Below are positions 11,859 through 23,164 of a DNA stretch of 64,000 nucleotides, in pieces. The notes beneath the pieces were generated by a model. It was not told where the DNA came from and ran no database searches. It saw nothing but the letters and a program-made list of their open reading frames with translations. The stretch lies in contig NC_089453.1 in the NCBI RefSeq assembly GCF_026210795.1, positions 1,614,501 through 1,678,500 on the forward strand. Direction: 5' to 3'. The position numbers were made by a program, and so were the translations under genes. This stretch comes from Rhizophagus irregularis (lineage: Eukaryota; Glomeromycota; Glomeromycetes; Glomerales; Glomeraceae). How positions within the stretch are numbered: the first letter of the stretch is position 1; every line of letters begins with the position of its first letter.

Positions 11859-13526
11859 TTAGTTGTATAATGAAATATTATTATATCTTTTAGCGTAATC
11901 AAGAAGAGTTTTTTGTGCGCTGATAGTGTCTACTCCACATATTTTAAATTCTTCCATTGATAACTTTGAAAGTATTTGCACTGAAATCCTTTGCTTTTCT
12001 AATCCTTCTAAAAAACTCTGATAATAATTATTTGTACCTTCATTGTCATCTATTTGTTTTAAGAAATCGCTAATCGTAGGTAATTTTGTAGTCATGGTAG
12101 GTGTTTGTTCTAAAACATGAGCAGTATAAGGTGCTGGAAACATTTGCAATGAATTGTATAATGAAAACGGTATGTATGAGCTTGATGGTAAAAGTGAATT
12201 TTCTGCTGATGGTTGTAAATAAGATGGTTTTGTTTTAGATGGATGCCGGTATGCAAATAATGGATGTGTTGGTGGATTCATTGGTGTTGCCAATCCTTTG
12301 TTCTGTAATTAATAATAAAATAAATAAATGCTCTCATTTATTTTATATGGTGTAATAACAAAATTACCATTTCAGATGCCCAAATTGAAAGCATCATAAA
12401 AGTAATTTCAACATGGTTTTCTTTACTATTATCTCTGTTTAAACAAGCCCGATTATGAATGTTGCAATGGTTAATAGTACAAATTTCTGAAACATTTTTT
12501 GCTATTTGTGTTTCTTCTGATGTAAGACTAGATGTTTTTGGAACCCGATTTTTATTTTTATGCTCTTCAGCAGGATTATCTATATCAGTCTCAGTTTCAG
12601 AACAAATATCCTAAACAATATAAGTTAGTTTTAGTTCAATCAAGATTAAAATTAAAACTTACAAATAAATATACTACCTTCTTTTTACGTTTATTTTTAT
12701 TTAGATCTTGAGATTTGATAGTTATGAAGATTCCCATATTGGTGTTTCTCTTTTTGAACTTAGAATAATCTAAACAGAATTTCTGAAAATCCTGAGCATC
12801 AACTAATTGAGTTCCAGCTCCTAGGGCTTTTTCTGATTTGAATGCTACATGATAGTCACATGCTTCGATTGACTCTTTTTGTGTTAACGTGACTACATTG
12901 GTATGAATCTCTGCAAGAAACTCGTCTATCCCAGACACTACAACTTTATACCATTTAGCTGGTTGAAGCTTTCCATCCAATTTTATAAAGATTCCATATT
13001 GAAACTCGTATTCAAAGTCATCATCAGCAGAATATGCATTATCTTCACTATTTTTATCAGATTCTAAAGTCTCCAATGAATTTTGTGTTGATGCTCCATC
13101 TAATATAGTAAGATCACATACTTCTGGCTTTGATTGTGTATTCTGAGATACTTCTAGATTAGGAAGAGTTTCGGTTGGTTTCACTATAGATTTGATGTTT
13201 TTAGAATTTTTGGGAGTTAATCTTGATAAGGTGTTGTTACACTTTGAACAAAGTGAAAGGTTGAAAGTATTTTTCAGGTTTATCGAATAATTATATTTCA
13301 GCGCTTTCTCTTGAATAAAAGAAAATTTATCTTTTGTCCAATCAGGACTAAAAATTCGTGTAAAAGCATACTTGACAGCAGTAGTTCGATTTTTTTTATT
13401 AGGTATCGTAGAAGTTTTACATTTGCACTTTTGTTGCTGTAAATCGACTCCACAATATAAACATTTTTGGCATCCAAAGCAAGTTCCTCTTTTATACCTG
13501 AGCTTTATACCTTGTGTATCGGCCAT
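11859..13526 (-). CDS. transposon-borne Cys-rich, SAM-domain protein
   Basis: Three exons on the minus strand, 13526-12678, 12610-12368 and 12302-11859, join in phase 0 to about 511 residues. The N-terminus has a cysteine cluster (C16, C19, C22, C25, C34, C36, then C93 and C96) that looks like zinc-binding fingers. A middle acidic region follows, then a basic KNKNKRKKK patch that may be a nuclear signal. Residues about 440-505 (TISDFLKQIDD, then FLEGLEKQRI, then LSMEEFKICGV) fit a SAM domain, a protein- or RNA-binding helical bundle. The gene sits inside the mariner TIRs and converges on the transposase. A second gene is unusual for Tc1/mariner; it could aid transposition or be captured cargo. 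Function is unknown. Confidence 0.75.
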
Positions 13527-14765
13527 TATTAATAAAAGATTCTTTATTTTTATTTTTTACGGGTTATATAAATAATGTAAACGAAAGTAGTTTTGATAAA
13601 AAGATAAAAATTTTATTTTTTTTTACGGGTTATATAAATAATGAAGTTTTGATAAAAGATAAAAAAAAAGTTTAAATTTGATTTGTAATCTGATTTCTGA
13701 TTTCCTGATTTCCCATATATATATACATGATGAAAATCATCTGAACACACCTTTTTGAAAACAGCTATAATTGAAAACCTTTTAAATCATCACGTCGGCC
13801 AATCTTCCTACATGTTACTTGATTTTTTTTTAAAAAAATAATAATTTTGCAAATATATATAGTACAATATTTTATATCTTTATTTAATAATAAAAAAATT
13901 AAAAAAAATTTGGGGGAAAGAAAAAGGATAAAGAAAGAATTCAGTTTAAAAGAATGGAAATTTCCAAAAAAAAAAGAAATCTGAAAAAAATAAATACCAA
14001 AAAAATTCTGAAATAATTCAGTGCAAAAAAAAGTTAAAAAAATTTTTTTTTAAAAAAATAACAATATGGTCTAAATCGGTCTTAAAAGACCGAAACAATA
14101 GGATAATTTTTTCAGTTTGGGGAAAAGAATGAGAAAAATCAAATTTTTCGGTATGAAAAAAGATGAAAAATTTAAAAAAAAGGAACCAAAAAAAGCTAAA
14201 AATATTTGAAAAAAAAATCGGAAAAAAAAATTCTGATTTAAAGATAAAATTTCTGAAATTGGATTAGTTGATTGGAATGCAACATGGATCGATTAGTTTT
14301 TAACCATAAATAGATCAGGCGGAGGCATGTCACGGGTTTAATTATATGGCGTAGGATTTCAAGTTACACAATTTAAACTATTTATACATGCTAGTCTAAA
14401 CGTTGCGATTTTTTTATGTATTTTTTTAGTCATATAGATTTAGTTATATAGATATATAAATAAATATGCAAATGAAAGCCTTTATAATTAAATATTATTT
14501 TCAAGTAAACTTTTCCTATACTTTAATAAAAATTTTAGTTTATTGAACTTTAAAGTGATCTCATCCAGGCAAAAAACTTAATATTGAATAAGATTACATT
14601 TCCAAAGACAGAAAATACACAGTGCTACTTAAATATACTTATTAATAAAGTTTCCACATAAAACTATCACTGAAACTTAAAAAAATTGTTAGCAAGATAG
14701 CATTTTAGTTATTTTAGCTGTTTTATTAAGTAATCTTTTGAAAATAATATATTTGAGGATATGGA

Positions 14766-14943
14766 TTGATCTTTAATAATTTAGATCTAAAACTTATTGA
14801 AAACCATGGGGCAATTATTAAAAGGAATGTGGAGTTGTATGAGCTAAAAAACCTTAGTGAATTTAAAAGTTTTTTAAATGAAGAGTTAAGAAAAAGAATA
14901 CAAAATAGCCTTGTAATTGATTTTGTAAATTTAATATCACAAC
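14766..14943 (+). pseudogene. coding exon cut by the hAT element
   Basis: About 59 open codons with protein-like charged composition (LDLKLIENHG, then LKNLSEFKSFLNEELRKR). The frame runs to the boundary of the hAT terminus at about 14940 and stops just inside it. This could be a host exon interrupted by the insertion. I do not recognise the family, and no clear continuation was found after 15972. Confidence 0.3.
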
Positions 14944-15184
14944 TAGTGTTCTGAAAGGTCGGGTCAAACCCGGGTCATTTGATCCGACTCGTGTTTAAAA
15001 TCTGAATCAGGTTTATCATTATTTGATCTGAGTCCTGTTTTCAACCCTACTCGTCGGGTCAGGGTCATGCCTTTGCTTAACCCAGGCTGACCCGGGTTTT
15101 AATAGGATATTTCAGAGTAATATATCTACGTTACGAGTATTGTGTATAAAATGAGAAAACATGATAGATTCTTAGATCATATTT

Positions 15185-15676
15185 TGGTAAAAGTAAATTA
15201 CCAACAAAATGAAGTAGAAATGTATTTAAAAATCCTTGAGCAGATCAAAATCAAGATGTTCTACCATGTAAGAAGTTATATTATTTAATCTTATTAATTT
15301 ATTAATAAAAATGAAGTAGAGTATTCATACCTAGCAGCAGTGGCAGGTAATTTATCTATTTTTAATATTGCTAAATATTAACTAATTAAATGATTTTGCC
15401 AGTAGAACGGATCTTTTCCGGTGGAGCTGATTTGATAACAGCAGCAAAAAGAAGCAATCTCAAAACAAATACAATTCGTACTTGCCCAGTAAATAGTTTT
15501 TGTATAAATTTATACCAAACGGGCTCATTGGCTCAAAATTAGCTCAAATTTATGCAAAAAATAATCCAAATTTTAGCCAATCTAGAGCCAATTATATATG
15601 GATGAGCCCATTTGGTACAAATTTATACAAAAACTATTTACTGGGTTGTATGATTTTGAAATCATGGTGGGAGTAA
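15185..15676 (+). pseudogene. hAT transposase C-terminal (dimerisation) remnant
   Basis: Two diagnostic blocks remain. At 15205-15262 the sequence encodes EVEMYLKI-like residues typical of the region before hATC. At 15322-15480 the reading is YLAAVAVERIFSGGADLITA followed by AKRSNLKTNTIR, with a 56-nt intron at 15347-15402. This matches the hATC core 'sERiFS..g.i....Rs.L'. The final residues ILKSWWE and a stop (15653-15676) lie beyond the nested MITE and are in frame once that insert and one TTG copy are ignored. Upstream catalytic parts are missing, so the protein is dead. Confidence 0.7.
15485..15645. mobile_element. 161-bp MITE inside the hAT pseudogene, TTG TSD
   Basis: Near-perfect inverted repeats of about 44 bp begin CCCAGTAAATAGTTTTTGTA. 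Flanks are TTG at 15482-15484 and TTG at 15646-15648, a 3-bp target duplication as made by PIF/Harbinger-type elements. The reading frame of the hAT C-terminus is continuous across the site when the insert is ignored, which fixes the boundaries. Confidence 0.8.
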
Positions 15677-16092
15677 GGAAGAATTATGTGTTTTATAACT
15701 TTATAATAAAAATTTAAATAAAACTTATCAAAATCGCTTTTTGTAAAAGTTGTGCGACATACATATACTATTGTCTTGTGATCATGAACAAATTTGTTAA
15801 AAATTTTATTTGACCGGGTCATCTGGGGGTTAAACTATAACGGGTCAGGTCAGAGGTCGGGTTATATAAATATCAACCTGGGTATTTGTGCGGGTTGGTT
15901 TTTATAGTCGGGTCGAGTTCAAATATATCCTCAAATCCGACCCGATTCAACCCTTTCGGAACACTAGTTGTATGACTATCTCAATTTTAAAAATTGTCAT
16001 TTTTTTTGCACACCGTTGTATATTGTTACCATATCTCAACGAAATTCATTGTGCAATTTATTGTTATAGAAAAAAATATCTCACTAATTAAT

Positions 16093-16189
16093 ATGAAAAA
16101 AAAATTCCCAGAAAAACTAATTATAACGATCTATTGACATGAAAAAAAAAAATTCCCCAGAAATATTAATTATAACGATCTATTGTTAC
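16093..16189. repeat. two-copy tandem repeat
   Basis: An approximately 53-bp unit (GAAAAAAAA, then ATTCCC, then TAATTATAACGATCTATTG) occurs twice in direct tandem. There is no coding potential. Confidence 0.6.
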
Positions 16190-18470
16190 AAAGATAAATA
16201 AATAATTATGTAGTCTATTATTGAGCTTGATACAGCCTAAATTATTATTAATAGTAAAATTGCCGTAGTGACGCAGCATCGATCCTGGTGAAAGAATGAA
16301 TTCGGGAAAAAAAATTCGGTTTGAAAAAAGCCAAACCGAAAAAAGAAAAGGGGAAAAAATTTTTTTGGATTGGAAAAAAGCCAACCGCATCGGGAGTTAT
16401 ATTCTATGTATATTTATGTGAAAAAATATATGTAAAATCTACATGTACTATTCTATGTAGTTTTAAGGACCCAACATGGATTTCATGTGAATCTGATTTT
16501 ATGTGTAAAATATATCTATATAGAATTATATAATTTTTTTATTTAACATTCAATAAATTTTATTGTATGTATATTTTATATAATCATTATTTAATATTAT
16601 AAATTCGTAAATTGTAAATTTATTGTAAACAAATTTTTATTTTTAATATTACACAACAACAAAGACATGATTTCCTTATTAAATTCTAATAATTCGAATA
16701 CAATATCACCTAATAATCCTAAATTATTATGGCCATGAAAATCCCTTAAATACTGATACCACGGGTTACAGAGGAGTTAGTTGTACGTGTACCATAATAT
16801 CTAGTTGGCTGTTGATACAGTATCATTGTGGTAAATGTCTTTATTTTATTAAGCAATATGATCACTTCATTTTGTTAGTAGAATCTTCCCTAGTAGAGAT
16901 TGATCGTATTACCTACAAAAATAAAGAAATTAATCATTAAAAAACATTTCACCAACAAATAACAAATACGAAATTTCCCATCTAATTTATACCTATCTTC
17001 TCTTCAATAAGTCCAGTTCGTTAATCTTTGCATTTCTGTAGGAAAAAAAAAGGAATATAAATATGTTTCTCAAATCAAAAAAAGAAATCCAGCTAATATA
17101 TACTTACACCATATCTTCCATTAAATTCTCAAATCCAGTCCGTTAAACCCAGTATTTTTACAAAAAAAAATCAATGCTCTCTTAAACGAATAAATAAAAA
17201 AAAATTCTCACATCATTCTTCTTTTGGTTTACGCACCTTTGACTAAGGTGGGAACAGCCGCACTGCAGCAGAATATTCACTTGTTTCCCTTCTCAATAGA
17301 GTTTGACGGTGTTTTATCTGGTTTTTTTTCATTTTCTTTTTTAGGTCTATCTTCTCTCTCTTTTTACTTATTCTCACTTGCTCAAGTTCAGTTTGTTAAC
17401 AGTTCATAGGCAATGTAAAAGTTTTTAATAATTTTATTTCAATAAAGTGTGCTATTTAGAGAGTAAAGAAAGTTTTTAGTATTATACTTTTCCATCAGAA
17501 TGAATTTATTCAATTTGGTCACGTATCAATATTGGATATTTGATATTTATACAGGATTAAAAATTTTTTTTTTTTTTAATAAATTGTTTTTTTTAATGAA
17601 ATATTAAAATTTTCATATTTGATAATGTGTAATAATGGTAATTAAAATAGAGAAAGTACAAATAAAATGAAAGAATTTTTTTATTGACAGAGTAAAAAAG
17701 TAAAAGACTGCAAAGTTTTTTTTTACTGTGAGCGAAGTAAAAAAAAGTTTATCAGTTAAAGTAAATGGTTAGTAAAATTTTTTTAGTATAAATTAGTTTA
17801 TTCCATTCCTAAAAAGGAAATCACTCAAAGACAAAGTTTATGTACAGTACAATATATATACAATACAATACGTTCAGCTGTTATTCTAATAACTTCCCAG
17901 TATCACCGCAGAAAAATGTCATGTTCACGTGATTTAATGCCAATCATTTCTAAAAGTGTATACTCATGATAAGATTAAAACAATTATGTTCCTATGTTTT
18001 CTTTCTCTAATAGACATGTAGCGTTTTATGTATAGCTCTACCTACTACTAGTTATTTTTACTGTCTAATTTCGGTCATGGTCAGAATAATGAGAATATAC
18101 ATGATTACTTTATACTGATGTAAAAGTATTTTTAAATGATTTATTTATTGTACTTGGTTATTTTTTTATTGGCACGAAAAAAATTAATTATTACATTGTC
18201 ATTTGTCTTTTAGTACTTTATTTCTTTGAGCATCATTTATTAGAATAATTTTATCTTAAAAATATTGTATGTCTTTTAAAATCTTTATATATTTGTCCTC
18301 TATTTCATCAATCAAATATACTGTGCCACACTGCACTCTTGACGCATGTACTAATGGTACGAGTAAATATAGAGGATGCCACACTTTTGAGAATACACCA
18401 TATAAAACATCCACTGCCAATATCTTATATATGTAGTATGTAGAATTATATAAATCAAAAAAAAATTACT
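16190..18470. other. intergenic; possible minus-strand non-coding exons
   Basis: No protein gene is supported. On the minus strand between about 17160 and 16880, two short segments share a TTAACG-[AG]-ACTGGA-TT core and are followed by GTGTAAGT and GTATAAAT donor-like sites. The one at about 17040 also has a CTACAG acceptor. They could be duplicated small exons of a non-coding transcript. The rest is A/T-rich, and the open frame at 17224-17409 shows no recognisable domain. Confidence 0.25.
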
Positions 18471-18479
18471 TGTATTAGG

Positions 18480-18950
18480 TGGTATAATATAGGTATATTT
18501 CTGAATTATGGAATCAGATAGTTTTGTATTATATATATATTTTACTTTAAATTTTATACTTATTTAAAATTTAAATAAAATATATAAATGTTTCTAAATC
18601 TATACAAATTTATATGAAATTTTATACAAAATATGTACTTGAATTTTATATTCATGTAATTAGTATATAACATATTTGTATAATATTTATTTAATTAAAT
18701 ATTATATATAAATTTATATTTAAATAATTCTATATCTAAATAATTTTATTCAAAACATTTGTATAAATTTATTTGGCTATAAATTACACATATATTTATA
18801 TTTAAATAATTTTATATTTATATAGATTTTATATAAATTATTTATAATAATTTTATATTTATGTAAAAAATAAATAAATTATTTATATATATTACGGATT
18901 TATAAAAATTTATATAACAAATTTATATTGGATATATATAGGTTTATAGA
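18480..18950. repeat. AT-only low-complexity block
   Basis: Almost only A and T, with recurring TTTATATTTAAATAATTTTA-like units. It is a simple-sequence region and nothing else is visible. Confidence 0.6.
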
Positions 18951-18989
18951 TGTTGCATAGATTTTATAAAAAATACAACTCCTGATGCG

Positions 18990-19615
18990 GAAAAAAAATA
19001 AAAAAATAAAAACGAAAAAAAAAATTGTGGGAGGGACAAAGAGAAAAATCGGGTTGAAAAAAGAAACCGAAAAAGGAAAAGGAAAGAAAAAATAAAAAAA
19101 AATTCGGAAGAAAAGACAAAAAAATTGGGGTTAAAAGAAAAAGAATAAAGAAAGAAATCGGTTTAAAAAGGGAAATTTTCGAATCCGAAAAAAAATAAGT
19201 ACCGAAAAACAGTCCAAAAAGACCGAAAAAAAAATTCAAAGAAAAATAATAATACGGTCTAAAAAAAAAGACCAAAAAAAAAAATCGGGATTATCTAATA
19301 AAAAAAAATAATAATTTTTAGATTGGTTGGAAATATTTGAAAAAAAAAAATTCCGATTAAAATTTCATTAAAACTTGCTCAGTTGCTCTGTGATATATAA
19401 ATTTTAATTTCAACAGTATCCATTTTGTTGCCAGTTTAAAAAAAAAGATCATATAAATCAACATTTAATTAAATTTCCGGAATTGGATTAGATGTAGAAC
19501 ATGACTTGCCGATCAAGCGAGTCTTAACTATAAAAAATACGGATCAGCCATTCAAAATTAATTTATACAGGCTAATCTAAAACGTTAGTCACACAAACAC
19601 CATTTTTTTAATAGA
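18990..19615 (-). mobile_element. Helitron-like element C, 5' part
   Basis: An A-rich body with GGAAAAAAAATCGG-like words, also found in copies A and B, leads to the family's 5' end. On the minus strand this end is TCTATTAAAAAAA at 19615-19603. It abuts the 3' end of copy B with only a few nucleotides between, so two members lie head-to-tail. The other end of this copy was not identified. Confidence 0.45.
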
Positions 19616-19618
19616 TAA

Positions 19619-20980
19619 CTAGCAGTCACCCGTGCTTCGCACCGGGACCAATGAGTTTGTTTAAATAGAAAAAGTTAGTATTATAATAATGTAATACTAA
19701 GTAAATTAAAGAATGGTTACAGTTTATAATTAGAAATTTAATATATCTACTATATAATAATTACAAATTTATACCTGTGCACCCGAAAGACTGTATAAAA
19801 TCGCGTATAGCATTTAACCGTCGTACCAATCACGTGTATGTTTATCTGACGTTGCGAAGCAACGGGTTCAACGGCTAGTAGTTAATAATTAGTTAACAAA
19901 AAAATAATAGAATAAGTTATATTAAATCATATTTATAATATTAGAATGATATAAATTATATTTACAATAATGTAGATATTTTATATTAATGATTTGACGT
20001 TTGAGTGTAGAATAAAATTCGGATTAATTAAGAAATTGTGAAAAATAATTATCAATAATATCAATAAAAATTGATTAATTTTTTAGATATTATGAAAATA
20101 CTACAAATATTTTTATTAATTAATTTCTTATTATTTTATATTACGTCAATCTTAAACTTATAACAAACTTATTAAAAATATTTGAATATTTAAATATATT
20201 AGAATCTGTTCATTTCACTTATTATTATTCTTTCGATACTCATTTTACTCGATAAGTTATTAATTTAATTAAACCATTTGAATTAAAATATTTATTCAAA
20301 AATCTGGGATTATTTAGAGGATTTCGGATATGGATTTAGTTATAACAATCTATTATTAAATTAACAATTTTTTCAATTAATTAATTATAAAATATTGTAA
20401 AAATATCAATTTTTTTTGATTTTTATTAATTTGAAAATCAAACTACTTATTCAGCGTTCAATTTAATTAATTATCTTTTTATCAACGTCGGTCAATTTTC
20501 CTACATGTTATATTGATTTTTATAAAAAATAATAATTTTGTAAATATATTTAATATAATATTTTATTTCTTTCCGAAATTGTAGCCCAAGCCGGCCAAAT
20601 CGGAGCCATTATTATTTCGCATGAAAAAAAACTTCTTAAATTGAGTAAAAAAAAATCAAAAAAAAATTTGGGGAAAAGAAAAAGGATAAAGAAAGAAATC
20701 GGTTTATAAAAGGGAAATTTCTGGAAAAAAAAAGGAATCTGAAAAAAAGTACCGCCTAAAAAAAAAGATCGAAAAAAAATAATATAAAAAAAAATCGGGA
20801 TTATTTAAAGATAAAATTTTCAGTTTGGGAAAAAAAATTAAACCTAAATGGGAAAAGAATGAGAGAAAAATTTTTCGGTTTGAAAAAAAAGAAGGAACCA
20901 AACTGAAATTGGATTAACCATAAATAGGCATGTCACGGGTATTTATCCAAACGTCAAACAAATTTTTTTAGCTATATAGA
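19619..20980 (-). mobile_element. Helitron-like element B (reference copy)
   Basis: On the minus strand it starts TCTATATAGCTAAAAAAA (20980-20963) after an A. It ends with a hairpin (GTGC-GAA-GCAC), a 9-nt spacer and CTAG (19622-19619) followed by T. It encodes no Rep/helicase. It aligns collinearly with copy A. It carries a nested 133-bp Helitron of opposite strand and preserves the empty sites CCAATGAG (19648-19655) and TA (20474-20475) that are occupied in copy A. Confidence 0.65.
19746..19878 (+). mobile_element. 133-bp non-autonomous Helitron nested in copy B
   Basis: It starts with TCTACTATATAATAA, a canonical Helitron 5' end, immediately after an A. It ends CGTTGC-GAA-GCAACG hairpin, 10-nt spacer, CTAG, then T. 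Copy A continues across this position without it (near 8685, AATTTAATATAGG). There is no room for any gene, so it must have been mobilised in trans. Confidence 0.75.
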
Positions 20981-21429
20981 TAAGTAGATGTGTTATATAC
21001 TGTATATGGAAATTTGATGCAAATCTTATTATTACACGAAGGAGATGTTGCAGTATTGTAGAATTTATTAATTTTAAATTGATATAAAAACAAAAATACC
21101 ATCATAATGTTGTATTTTTCAATTATATAGATTAATATAGATTTTTTTAACAATAGATCTCAAAAAAAACATCCATTATAGGGATCTATCATTATTGCTA
21201 AAGATAGTTAATTACTTATTGCTTATCAGTATTAGAAAAATGTCAGTTACCGATCCATTATTATAAAAAAAATTATTTTTTTATATTTAAATTTTATTTA
21301 TTTATTATATAAAATATAGATTATACTGATCTATTGTTATTCCTATAAAGTTAATTTCCTATCATTTATAAGTATTAGTGAAAGGGTGATTACCGAGAAT
21401 CAAAATTAATTCTCCCATACGTTAGTAAT

Positions 21430-21622
21430 TAGAATGAATTTGCCGATCAAGTGGTCTTAACTATTAAGCGTAGATCAGGCGTGAACACATTAACATTAGT
21501 AATGAGAACGTAATAGGTCAGGTGCAGAGGCGCAGATGAATAACACATTGGACAATTCAAACATTATTTATACAGGCTAATCTAAATGTTAGTCACACAA
21601 ACAATTTTTTTAATTATATAGA
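21430..21622 (-). mobile_element. Helitron-like family 5' end, copy D
   Basis: It contains the family words GATCAGGCG, ATTTATACAGGCTAATCTAA and GTTAGTCACACAAACA, then a terminus that on the minus strand reads TCTATATAATTAAAAAAA after an A. Partial copies without a clear end lie near 22100-22180 and 60000-60100. Confidence 0.5.
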
Positions 21623-22733
21623 TTTGGTTTTATTATAAATAAATTTTATTTTTAAATTTACATAATAATAAAAATAATTTATTTTAAAAAAAAAATTCAA
21701 AAGAATTACATTATTTATTCATATTTTTAAATGGTTTCAAAAAGTTGTTAATTAAAAATAATTTTAAAAATAAATCAAGAAATCATCATCGGTTATAATA
21801 AAAAATTTATGTAAAAAAACAACAAAAAGTTGCAACAAAAAAATAATAAAAAAAATAATAATAATAACGGTTATCAATAAAATAATGGGTTCAGTTTATA
21901 AAAAAAATAGCTGATTTGACCTTCTCAGGACCGATGATCTTAACAAAAAAGGTTTTATTAATTGTATAATTAAAATTAGTAATCAACAAATGATTTAATT
22001 TCGGTAACAATAGTGATGATCTGTAATCCGGGATTAATACCTTATTAACCTTAATAATCTAGAAAACAAAAAGCAAAAAAAAACTTATGCTAACATGGAA
22101 TAGATTAGGTGCAAGCAGATAATATATTACACAATTCAAAAGTATTTATACATGCAAGTCTAAACGTTATGGTTACATGGTTACATAAATTCAATTCAAA
22201 AAGTTTGAACCAATATTCAAAAACTTAACTGGCTTATTAAAAAATTAAAAATAATTCAATTAATATTGATCTTATAATTTATTAATTTAATTAATTAATA
22301 ATTTTTTTTAAAAAAACCTTTTTTTTTGTTACATTACATTAGCTATTATTTCTGCGGGTCGTAGATCCTAATGTTCTTTCGAAATCACGTCTTTGTTCTG
22401 AAGACTCATTTTCGGTTATGCCAATTTCATCATATATAGTTGTATTCAAAATAAAAGACGATAAAATTTTCAATGTCCTCGAGATTCATTTATTATATAA
22501 CTTCATAAAGGAATAGTTTTCTATAGAAACATCTCTTATTATTGCGTGTTGAACGAAAGTGCCTTAACTCAAATTCATAAAATAAATTTACTGCAGGAAT
22601 TTACAAAATTAGAACATTTACATGTGCAGGACCAAATTTTTATTTTATGAATTTCCGGTTTATTACATGATTTTGATAACATAATTTTCCATCCTCGTTT
22701 GTGTAACATATACTTGTGTCCAAAATTATTTTA
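21623..22733. other. intergenic, no supported gene
   Basis: A/T-rich sequence with A-runs and a weak family remnant of the Helitron-like repeat at 22100-22180. No open frame or RNA gene was recognised. Confidence 0.4.
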
Positions 22734-23064
22734 GTATGGTGGCTGTCACCTGTAAATTCCGAAATTTGAAATTTTATTTATTTATATTGTGTAACTTATT
22801 TTTAAAAGTACTTTGTTATAATTGCCATGTGAGCGGCAAAATTCTTTTTTAAAATCCATAAAAATTACATGAAAACTAGTCTTAACCCATAATATTAATT
22901 AAAATTCTTATATTAAATTCTATAAATAACCCGATAGAAATGTTCAGTACATGTTGTTCTATCATTTTAATGGTTTAGTTTTTGCTTTTTATTATTCAAT
23001 TTACAATTTATAAAAACTTAAAGTCACATAATATTAGTGTGGTTATATGTGACAGTCACCATAC
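22734..23064. mobile_element. 331-bp mariner-type MITE
   Basis: Inverted ends GTATGGTGGCTGTCAC on the left; the right complement reads GTATGGTGACTGTCAC. Each is flanked by TA (22732-22733 and 23065-23066), as in Tc1/mariner insertion. The interior has no coding capacity. Confidence 0.6.
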
Positions 23065-23164
23065 TATGAATACGTAATTACGTAATTCTGTCACTTAAAA
23101 AAAATTCCGTATTCTGGCGTAATTAGTTACTAATCTTAATTTTGGCCGAATTATATTTAAAAAC

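Larger units (their letters stand above)
10462..13767. mobile_element. complete two-gene Tc1/mariner element
   Basis: A 3306-bp element with perfect 30-bp terminal inverted repeats (10462-10491 and 13738-13767, beginning TAGCTGTTTTCAAAAAGGTG) and a TA target duplication at 10460-10461 and 13768-13769. The sequence at 20441-20540 in Helitron copy B matches both flanks and has a single TA at 20474-20475, so it is the empty site. Inside are a DD34E transposase on + and a second, convergent three-exon gene on -, with only 18 bp between the stop codons. Perfect TIRs and open frames suggest recent transposition. Confidence 0.9.
8259..14438 (-). mobile_element. Helitron-like element A, split by two DNA transposons
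   Basis: Read on the minus strand, the left boundary (8259-8262) is a Helitron-type 3' end: a G/C-rich hairpin-like segment, about 10 nt, CTAG, then T. The right boundary (about 14437-14438) gives a 5' end TCTATATGACTAAAAAAA preceded by A. Insertion between A and T with no duplication is the Helitron rule. Copy B (19619-20980) aligns in order. Relative to B, this copy carries the MITE at 8297-8588, about 1.1 kb at 8771-9870, and the mariner at 10462-13767. It encodes no Rep/helicase, so it is non-autonomous. The 5' end could alternatively lie at 14452. Confidence 0.6.
14940..15972 (+). mobile_element. decayed hAT element with GGGTC subterminal repeats
   Basis: Termini are inverted: ACAACTAGTGTTCTGAAAGG on the left; the right complement reads ACAACTAGTGTTCCGAAAGG. 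Both subterminal regions are packed with CGGGTC/GACCCG words (14958-15085 and 15810-15950), as expected of hAT transposase binding sites. The interior holds a degraded hAT transposase C-terminus. No convincing 8-bp target duplication was found. It is interrupted by a 161-bp MITE. Confidence 0.7.

Noticed and set aside
18964-20901. Phe-rich minus-strand frames at 18964-19275 and 20704-20901
   Set aside because: They are read from A-rich Helitron bodies and have no protein-like composition.
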